From: Gammaproteobacteria bacterium
GTDB taxonomy: Bacteria > Pseudomonadota > Gammaproteobacteria > Pseudomonadales > Azotimanducaceae
Assembly: GCA_030430515.1 (NCBI GenBank)
Contig: JAUIKX010000051.1
Location: 1 to 14,308 of the forward strand
Reading direction: 5' to 3'
Length of the DNA stretch: 14,308 nt
The translations under genes were made by a program, and so were the position numbers. The first letter of the stretch is position 1, and every line of letters starts with the position of its first letter. The notes under the pieces were generated by a model. It made no database searches, had not been told where the DNA came from, and saw only the letters and a list, made by a program, of their open reading frames with translations. This document shows, one piece after another, positions 6,183 to 11,872 of this stretch.

Positions 6183-7716
6183 GCAGCCCAAGAATGTCGC
6201 GCTTGCGCACCTTGCGCTCGTAGGTGCGCCAGTCCTCCAGCGCTGTCAGGCGGGTGCTGTCTGACAGCGTGTACTGATCTTCCAGCATCCGCCCGAGCAG
6301 AATCAGCGCGTCACGGGACGCACCGTCCGCAGGCATCTCGTTGCCCACAGAACGCAGCACGTTGATCGCCACGCAAGCGTCCTGGTGCGCCCCGAAACTC
6401 TCCTGCAATGCGCGCACATGGACCGCCATGTCTTTCGCCTCGCGACCGTAAGCCGGGCGTACGAGCTCCAGAGCGTAACGCAAACGTTTGGCTCTGAGCC
6501 GAAGGGCATGCAGTTCGGAATCCGGACTGTCCGCCTGCAGCGACCTGCCTGCCTTACGGAGTTGACGCCATCGTTTGATGACGTAACGCCGGGCAAACTC
6601 GCCGATCGTGGGCCAGTCACCCACGAAGCCATGATCGATCAGTCGGCTTGCTTCACCCAAAACCGTCGGCAGCCCCGCAAGCGCGCGCGAAGCAGCTTCC
6701 CGCGCGGGCACCTGCCCCGCATTCAGGCGCGCCAGCAGAAGTTCCCGGGCTCTCGGATCCACGGCACTCATTTCGCCCATCCGTAAGGCCATACCAGCAC
6801 TGAACACATCGAGGTCGCGGGCCGGTCCCACGCCTCGGGCCAGTTCTCCGAGCGCAGACGACAGGTGTAGACCCGCATCGCCCAGCTCAGGAGCTGCGCC
6901 TTTCAGTGCGGCGCGGATACGACGTATGTTCGTGCGCAGCTGATGGATGCCTCGCGGATCTGCGCCCTCCTGAGCAACGAGGCCGAAATGCGCCACACGC
7001 GCCAGCCAGCGTGACAGCTGTCCTCGGAGCAGTTCTGCGGAGGAATCCGCCGCGTGCAGCTGCGGCAACTTGGACGGTCTGCTGATACCCGCTGCCCAGG
7101 CACCACGATCGAATTTGCTCAACCGGGACGTTCTGTAACCTGCGTCCGCGAACCGTTGAGCAATCAGTTCGAGGTCGCGTTCTGACCCGGCGCACAGCTC
7201 GATCTCCAGCTCACAGAACTGCTCCAGCACCCGACGGCCATTGCCCTCGACGGCAGCTCTGTCCACACACACTTCGAGCTCCGTGCCGCCGACGGTGACG
7301 GCCCGATAACGCCGCCGCTGATTGGCAATGTTGAACAACCGGTCGAGGCGACCTGCGCCCAGCCGCGCCAGCGTCTCCCGCACATCACCTTCATCGAGTT
7401 CCACCGGGGCGAAGGGTACCTCCAACGTTGCAAACAGCGGCTGCTCGATCTCCTCCCGAACCTGCACTGCTGCACCACCGCCATCCAGCGACTTGAGTTC
7501 CAGAGACCAGGTGGCGGCAGGAGAATCGGCATGCTTCTCGCGCAGCCGGCACGCCCAACCGGCCGCTTTCAGGGTCTGTTTTCGATCATCCAGATAGACA
7601 TCCCGCTGGCGGATTTCCGCCTGGGCATGCAAGGTCGCGTGAGTCGAGAGCAGGCGCAGTGCGGCATCTGCATCGTTGATGCTCCCCAGAACGAACTTGG
7701 CTTCCCGCTCTTCCAT
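6169..7716 (-). CDS. CYTH-CHAD domain protein (phosphate/polyphosphate-binding)
   Basis: This 515-residue protein joins two domains. The CYTH (triphosphate tunnel) domain spans about 1-206. It starts with the family ExExK motif (EREAK, residues 3-7), with basic and acidic strand ends (WACRLREK, TWSLELKS, EQFCELEIEL) and the closing SRLSKFDRG. The CHAD domain (about 227-510) is helical with conserved histidines and basic residues: GIHQLRTNIRRIRAALK, ARDLDVF, ELHALRLRAKRLRYALE and QESFGAHQDA. CYTH proteins hydrolyse or bind triphosphates such as inorganic tripolyphosphate. CHAD domains bind polyphosphate and in several bacteria localise to polyP granules. Inorganic triphosphatase activity is plausible but not shown. 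There is no clear ribosome binding site, so translation may depend on folE upstream, 85 bases away. Confidence 0.92.
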   Translation of the reverse strand: MEEREAKFVLGSINDADAALRLLSTHATLHAQAEIRQRDVYLDDRKQTLKAAGWACRLREKHADSPAATWSLELKSLDGGGAAVQVREEIEQPLFATLEVPFAPVELDEGDVRETLARLGAGRLDRLFNIANQRRRYRAVTVGGTELEVCVDRAAVEGNGRRVLEQFCELEIELCAGSERDLELIAQRFADAGYRTSRLSKFDRGAWAAGISRPSKLPQLHAADSSAELLRGQLSRWLARVAHFGLVAQEGADPRGIHQLRTNIRRIRAALKGAAPELGDAGLHLSSALGELARGVGPARDLDVFSAGMALRMGEMSAVDPRARELLLARLNAGQVPAREAASRALAGLPTVLGEASRLIDHGFVGDWPTIGEFARRYVIKRWRQLRKAGRSLQADSPDSELHALRLRAKRLRYALELVRPAYGREAKDMAVHVRALQESFGAHQDACVAINVLRSVGNEMPADGASRDALILLGRMLEDQYTLSDSTRLTALEDWRTYERKVRKRDILGLLNGP

Positions 7717-7801
7717 ATGTCGAGGATACGCCAGATGCCACCCGTAAAGTAACCGGCCTTTGTAAGGCCTCGCCGACAGCAGATATCTCAGATCCTCTGG
7801 A

Positions 7802-8368
7802 TCAGCCCTTCAGAAGATTGAGAAACTCCAGCCGGGTTGCAGCATTGTCCTGAAATGCACCCAGCATGGCAGAAGTCTTCATGCGGGAATTCTGCTTCTC
7901 GACTCCGCGCATCATCATGCACATGTGCTGTGCCTCGATGATCACGCCCACATCGGTCGCACCGGTGACATCCGTAATGGCGTTGGCCACCTGGAAGGTC
8001 AGCTCTTCCTGAATCTGCAGCCGCCGGGCGAACATATCGACGATGCGAGCGATCTTCGAGAGCCCCAGCACCTTACCGTTGGGTATGTAAGCAACATGCG
8101 CACGACCGACGAAGGGCAGCATGTGGTGCTCGCACAGCGAGTAGAGCTCGATGTCCTGAACAACGATCATCTCGCGGTTTTCAGACGGGAACAGCGCGTT
8201 GTTCACCACGGTTTCCAGGCTCTGCTCGTAGCCCCGAGTCAGAAATGCCATGGCCACCGCCGCCCGTTTGGGGGTACCGGCCACTCCCGGCCGGTCGAGA
8301 TCGTCCACTTCGTCGATGATCTCCCGATAGGCCGCTTCCAATCGGTCTATGTTTCGCTCTTCGCTCAT
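7802..8368 (-). CDS. folE: GTP cyclohydrolase I (type IA)
   Basis: This 188-residue enzyme converts GTP to 7,8-dihydroneopterin triphosphate, the first step of folate and pterin synthesis. The zinc ligands are present: Cys79 and His82 in LYSLCEHHMLPF, and Cys150 in AQHMCMMMRG. Other family blocks are VAYIPNGKVLGLSKIARIVDMFARR, RLQIQEELT and SAMLGAF. Length matches the short bacterial form, which resembles the B. subtilis enzyme more than the longer E. coli one. ATG 8368 is preferred over GTG 8383, which adds five residues and has no better ribosome binding site. It lies between an unknown 86-residue protein and the CYTH-CHAD gene on the same strand. A second folate gene, folD, lies about 3 kb away in the window. 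Confidence 0.97.
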   Translation of the reverse strand: MSEERNIDRLEAAYREIIDEVDDLDRPGVAGTPKRAAVAMAFLTRGYEQSLETVVNNALFPSENREMIVVQDIELYSLCEHHMLPFVGRAHVAYIPNGKVLGLSKIARIVDMFARRLQIQEELTFQVANAITDVTGATDVGVIIEAQHMCMMMRGVEKQNSRMKTSAMLGAFQDNAATRLEFLNLLKG

Positions 8369-8441
8369 TGACAGCCGAATCACTCAGATTGTGTTGGCGC
8401 CTAGTCTACGGGAGCAAAAGTCGGGAGGACAGCAGATGGGT

Positions 8442-8702
8442 TCAGTTCGACAGTTCGCTGGCCAGAGCCTCAACACTCGGCACGGGCCGGCCGGAAGCCC
8501 GCATCACCGTGGCAAAGGTATGGAGCGGTTGCGCAACCGTCTGACGCCACTGACGCTCCGGCGTTTGATCGTCTTCGAGAAGACCATCGAGTCGTGTCTC
8601 GATGAGCTGAAGAATTTCACCCAGAGGATCCTGCCGTTCCTGGCTTTCCTGCAATGCCTGCAACACAGCAGACACCTCGGAAGTAAAGTAGCTTTCACGC
8701 AT
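8442..8702 (-). CDS. Unknown 86-residue protein upstream of folE
   Basis: This small acidic protein appears all-helical (VSAVLQALQESQERQDPLGEILQLIETRLDGLLED, then QWRQTVAQPLHTFATVM). It has no membrane segment, cysteine pair or motif I recognise. A good AGGAG lies about 10 bases before ATG 8702, supporting a real gene. It is codirectional with folE 73 bases downstream and divergent from the four-helix membrane protein to the right. Function unknown. Confidence 0.7.
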   Translation of the reverse strand: MRESYFTSEVSAVLQALQESQERQDPLGEILQLIETRLDGLLEDDQTPERQWRQTVAQPLHTFATVMRASGRPVPSVEALASELSN

Positions 8703-8746
8703 TCATAGCGCTCCTTCGCCGACTCTTTGAGTATAGTTGGCTCACT

Positions 8747-9169
8747 ATGAACATCGCCGAAGTACTTCTCAGATTGGGCTGCGCCCTCGTTGCCTGGATG
8801 GTGGTGTTCACCCACCTGATCTGGCTGGCTACCCTGCGGGTCACCGGCTGCACCGACGGAGATCAGCTCTGGCGGCTGCTTCTGGGTTTTGCGGTGGTCA
8901 GCATAGGATTTTCTTTCATGCTGACAATCTCCCGGAAACTCCGTGAAGTGCACGACATTCTGCGCTGGTTCGGCGTGCCCGCTGCGATTCTGATGCTGCT
9001 TGCGAGCGTGCCGGTTTGGCAGGCGCTGACGGACAGCACGCTGGACGGCGCGGCGATCTGCGGGGGCCCGCCCCCGGCCGCATGGCACCCCTGGTGGGCG
9101 CCGGTGCAGCTCGTGGTGCTGGCCGCAATACTCTTCAATTGCTGGCGAGCCTTTAAAAAAGCGTTGTGA
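8747..9169 (+). CDS. Unknown small integral membrane protein (four helices)
   Basis: This 140-residue protein is very hydrophobic, with four likely membrane helices at about 8-28, 43-61, 74-91 and 115-134. A short basic loop, SRKLREVHD, falls between helices 2 and 3. A Gly/Pro-rich loop with a cysteine (DGAAICGGPPPAAWHP) lies between helices 3 and 4. The protein ends in a basic tail (RAFKKAL). A second cysteine (TGCTDGD) follows helix 1 and could be on the same side as the later one. I recognise no family. The ribosome binding site is weak. It diverges from the 86-residue gene. Confidence 0.7.
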   Translation: MNIAEVLLRLGCALVAWMVVFTHLIWLATLRVTGCTDGDQLWRLLLGFAVVSIGFSFMLTISRKLREVHDILRWFGVPAAILMLLASVPVWQALTDSTLDGAAICGGPPPAAWHPWWAPVQLVVLAAILFNCWRAFKKAL

Positions 9170-9201
9170 GCAGCATCTCAACGGTGTTATAAGGCGTTTC
9201 G

Positions 9202-9237
9202 AGATTGCCCGTAACCTGTTGTTTTAAAAGGCAATCT
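9202..9237. repeat. 8-bp inverted repeat upstream of mscL
   Basis: AGATTGCC (9202-9209) and GGCAATCT (9230-9237) are perfect inverted copies separated by 20 bases that include TTTTAAAA. The pair lies between the four-helix membrane protein and mscL. No T-run follows in either direction, so a standard terminator is unlikely. A protein-binding site or a long-loop hairpin in the mscL leader or preceding transcript is possible. TAAAAT at 9249-9254 could be a weak -10 box for mscL. Confidence 0.45.
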
Positions 9238-9290
9238 TAACACAAATGTAAAATGCAGAACTGCCGTCACGGATGGCACACAAAAATCCT

Positions 9291-9321
9291 GGGGAGGATT
9301 ACACAATGAGCATGGTTTAGC
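9291..9321 (+). other. mscL: mscL ribosome binding site and start, followed by a one-base frameshift
   Basis: GGGGAGGA (9291-9298) is the strongest ribosome binding site in the window and sits 8 bases before ATG 9306. The ATG reads Met-Ser-Met-Val and then TAG (9318-9320). Removing one T from the GTTTAGC run would give Met-Ser-Met-Val-Ser-Glu-Phe-Lys-Asp-Phe-Ala-Met-Arg-Gly-Asn, which matches the usual MscL N-terminus. The frameshift is therefore a single T insertion at 9316-9318, either real or a sequencing/assembly error. Confidence 0.85.
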
Positions 9322-9339
9322 GAATTCAAAGACTTTGCG

Positions 9340-9717
9340 ATGCGCGGCAACGTGGTCGATATGGCCGTCGGTATCGTCATCGGCGGCGCTTTCGGGAAGA
9401 TCGTATCGTCGTTCGTGGCAGACGTACTGATGCCGCCCATTGGCCTCGCACTCGGCGGCATGGACTTCGCAAAGCTGTCCATCACGCTGCAGGAAGCCAC
9501 CGAAGGTGCTGAAGCGGTGCTGCTGAAGTACGGTGTTTTCATGCAGACCATCGTCGACTTTCTGATCATCGCGTTCGCCATTTTCATGGTCGTCAAAGCC
9601 ATGAACTCGATGAAGAAAGAAGAAGAGACCGTTGAAGCAGCACCCGAGCCGCCGGCTCCGAGCAACGAAGAAGTGCTGCTCACCGAGATCCGTGACGCGC
9701 TGCGGGCCGGTCAGTAA
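9340..9717 (+). CDS. mscL: Large-conductance mechanosensitive channel MscL, 5' end frameshifted
   Basis: MscL forms a homopentameric inner-membrane pore that opens under membrane tension and releases solutes on osmotic down-shock. The open frame from ATG 9340 gives 125 residues, beginning at the conserved MRGNVVDMAVGIVIGGAFGKIVSSFVADVLMPP (TM1). The periplasmic loop, TM2 (VFMQTIVDFLIIAFAIFMVVKAMN) and the C-terminal helix (EEVLLTEIRDAL) follow. The original start is ATG 9306, 34 bases upstream, with a strong ribosome binding site. A single extra base puts TAG in that frame. Repaired, the protein would be 136 residues, the same as E. coli MscL. As written, the N-terminal amphipathic helix S1 is lost, and ATG 9340 has no ribosome binding site, so little or no normal channel is expected unless recoding or a base-call error is involved. 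Confidence 0.9.
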   Translation: MRGNVVDMAVGIVIGGAFGKIVSSFVADVLMPPIGLALGGMDFAKLSITLQEATEGAEAVLLKYGVFMQTIVDFLIIAFAIFMVVKAMNSMKKEEETVEAAPEPPAPSNEEVLLTEIRDALRAGQ

Positions 9718-9728
9718 GCGAACCACCG

Positions 9729-9763
9729 GGAGCGCGGCCCAGACCGCGCTCCTTCTCCCTTCC
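9729..9763 (+). terminator. GC-rich hairpin terminator after mscL
   Basis: GGAGCGCGG (9729-9737) and CCGCGCTCC (9744-9752) form a perfect 9-bp stem with a 6-base loop, starting 12 bases after the mscL stop. The following bases are pyrimidine-rich (TTCTCCCTTCC) rather than a pure T-run, so termination may be partial. It separates mscL from the DUF3754 gene. Confidence 0.7.
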
Positions 9764-9797
9764 AACTCTCCTCTCCAAAAAAGGGCCTGATCGCACT

Positions 9798-10961
9798 TTG
9801 GCTGCAGGAACCTACATCGGTCTGACCCGCGACGAAGTGGAGGAGCTGGCAGCGTCAGCCCTGCCCTCCGCAGAACAGGAAACGTTTCACTACTTCGCAA
9901 AACTCGTGTGCGCGTGGTTTCACCATGCCCAGCATGAGCACACCGAAGCGCTCAAACGTGACCTCAGCCATCTTCTCGAAAACTCGGCCACGCCAGAGAT
10001 CGCGAGCCGTTTCGCGAGCCGCCTCGCGGGCGCTGCTCTCGCCGCCAACTTTCAATCGATCCCTGAAGCCATGCTCACCGAAGCCCTGGCCGAAGAGTCG
10101 ACATTCCGAATCCGGCTCGCGGTGGATTTCACGCAGTTCGAGGAAGTGGTGTTTTACGGCCGCGGATCGGAGCAACGGGAGGCCGACATTCCAAAGTGCT
10201 TCGGCTTGTCGAGTCAGCGGGTGTCGTTTACCAACTTCGAAACCGTGCTGGTATTCATCCGGTTCACCCACGACCCTGAACTGGATCCGGCGTTGCGCGG
10301 GCAGACCATTCTGAAGTTGTTTGCTAATGTGCCTCAGGCCGATCTGGAAATGCTTTTTCCCAACTCAGAGATCCGCATGCGGCTGATGGACAAACTGTTC
10401 ATCGGCGTTCCCGCTTTTGTCAGCGGCCTCATCGTTCTGTTCACGAAGCTCGGCAGCGCCCTGCTCCTCGCCGGTGGCGTGCTGGCTTTCTGGCTCGGCT
10501 TTTCAGACCGTGAAGTACGCATCGACCAGGCAGCGTTGGTCGGCTTGCTAACCGCTGCCGGGGCGCTTGGCGGCTATCTGTGGAAGCAGTTCAATAATTT
10601 CAAGAACCGCAAGATCCGCTTCATGAAAGCGCTCACCGAGCGGCTCTACTTCAAGAACCTCGACAACAACGCAGGCGTGCTGACCGCACTGGGCGATTAC
10701 GCAGAGGAATCCGAGTGCAAGGAAACACTGCTCGCCGCCGCGATACTGCTGCGTGACGGTGCTCTGACGGAAGACGAGATGCAGAACCGCATCGAGGTCC
10801 TGACCGAGCCGCACTGTGAGCGGTTTGACATTGCCGATGCCGTCGACAAACTGCTGCAACTGGGCATTGCCCGGCAGCACGAAGAACGTTGGGTCATCCG
10901 TCCGTTACAGGAATGCATCAGGATCATCGACGAACGCTGGGACAACCTGTTTCGAGCCTGA
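9798..10961 (+). CDS. DUF3754 (TMEM143-like) membrane protein
   Basis: This 387-residue protein starts at TTG 9798; no ATG or GTG start lies between it and the upstream stop. It has the DUF3754 layout. A soluble N-terminal part of about 165 residues leads to the family block LKLFANVPQADLEMLFPN (172-189), then MRLMDKLFIGVP. Membrane helices lie at about 202-216, 218-234 and 244-262. A basic segment (FKNRKIRFMKALTERLYFKNLDNNAGVL, 268-294) and a helical C-terminal domain follow. The family also occurs in eukaryotes (TMEM143, mitochondrial) and has no established function. AAGGG lies about 13 bases upstream, a poor fit, so the start is moderately certain. It ends 11 bases before the convergent folD stop. 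Confidence 0.85.
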   Translation: MAAGTYIGLTRDEVEELAASALPSAEQETFHYFAKLVCAWFHHAQHEHTEALKRDLSHLLENSATPEIASRFASRLAGAALAANFQSIPEAMLTEALAEESTFRIRLAVDFTQFEEVVFYGRGSEQREADIPKCFGLSSQRVSFTNFETVLVFIRFTHDPELDPALRGQTILKLFANVPQADLEMLFPNSEIRMRLMDKLFIGVPAFVSGLIVLFTKLGSALLLAGGVLAFWLGFSDREVRIDQAALVGLLTAAGALGGYLWKQFNNFKNRKIRFMKALTERLYFKNLDNNAGVLTALGDYAEESECKETLLAAAILLRDGALTEDEMQNRIEVLTEPHCERFDIADAVDKLLQLGIARQHEERWVIRPLQECIRIIDERWDNLFRA

Positions 10962-10972
10962 AGACCCCTGAG

Positions 10973-11824
10973 CTACTCGATCCGCTCAACCGCGGCCAGC
11001 GTGTTCTGAATGAGCATGGCGATGGTCATCGGGCCAACGCCGCCCGGCACCGGGGTGATCCAGGAAGCCCTTTTCGAAGCGGCTTCGAAACCGACATCAC
11101 CAGTGAGCTTACCGTTGGGCTGACGGTTGATGCCCACATCGAGCACGACCGCGCCATCGGCCACCCACTCTCCCGGCACGATGCCGGGCTTACCTACCGC
11201 CACGACCAGAATCTCGGCGCGACGCACCTCGGCTTCGAGATCGACCGTGAAGCGATGGCACACCGTCACGGTGGATCCAACCAGCAGAAACTCGAGCGCC
11301 AGCGGCCGACCCACATGGTTCGACGCGCCGACAATACAGACCCGTTTGCCTTTTGGATCGATATCGATGCGCTCCAGCATAGTGAGGATGCCGTACGGCG
11401 TACACGGCCGGAGAATCGGGATACGTTGCGCGAGCCGCCCCACCGTATAGGGATGAAATCCGTCCACGTCCTTTTCGGGAACGATGCTCTCGATGATCAC
11501 CCGGCTGTCGATATGCGCAGGCAGCGGCAGCTGCACGAGTATGCCGTTGACCTCGTCGTTGAGGTTCAACTCTCCCACCAGGTCAAGCAGCGCCGCCTGT
11601 GTGGTGCTGCTCGGCAGGTCGTAGGAAAAGGATTGAATACCGACCTCGTCGCACGCACGCCGCTTGTTGCGCACGTAGATCTTCGACGCTTCGTCGGCTC
11701 CCACCAGGACCGTAGCGAGCCCGGGTCTCGGCAACCCCTGAGACAATCGGGTTTCGATACGCGCTTTGACTTCGTCGCGAATTTCTTTTGCGATGGCCTT
11801 ACCATCAATGATCTGGGCAGTCAC
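10973..11824 (-). CDS. folD: Bifunctional methylenetetrahydrofolate dehydrogenase / methenyltetrahydrofolate cyclohydrolase
   Basis: This 283-residue FolD interconverts 5,10-methylene-, 5,10-methenyl- and 10-formyl-tetrahydrofolate using NADP. The catalytic residues Tyr50 and Lys54 (IYVRNKRRAC), Gln98 (ILVQLPLP) and Asp121 (EKDVDGFHP) sit at the same numbers as in E. coli FolD. The Rossmann loop VCIVGASNHVGRPLALEF and the C-terminal ITPVPGGVGPMTIAMLIQNT are intact. It starts at GTG 11824 with AGGGG 8 bases upstream. It diverges from putA over only 48 bases. It supplies one-carbon units for purine, thymidylate and formyl-Met-tRNA synthesis. Confidence 0.97.
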   Translation of the reverse strand: MTAQIIDGKAIAKEIRDEVKARIETRLSQGLPRPGLATVLVGADEASKIYVRNKRRACDEVGIQSFSYDLPSSTTQAALLDLVGELNLNDEVNGILVQLPLPAHIDSRVIIESIVPEKDVDGFHPYTVGRLAQRIPILRPCTPYGILTMLERIDIDPKGKRVCIVGASNHVGRPLALEFLLVGSTVTVCHRFTVDLEAEVRRAEILVVAVGKPGIVPGEWVADGAVVLDVGINRQPNGKLTGDVGFEAASKRASWITPVPGGVGPMTIAMLIQNTLAAVERIE

Positions 11825-11872
11825 TGGGCACCCCTTTTAAAGCAGGCTGGCTGGAGGACGGGCTATATTGCT

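Noticed and set aside
7755..7803. Hairpins GGCCTT-TGT-AAGGCC and GATCC-TCT-GGATC after folE
   Set aside because: The stems are only 5-6 bp and no T-run follows on either strand, so I could not call a terminator.
8504..9900. Two long minus-strand open frames (8504-9181 and 9187-9900)
   Set aside because: They overlap the 86-residue gene, the four-helix membrane protein and mscL. Their compositions (His/Arg/Gln-rich, no domains) fit shadow frames.
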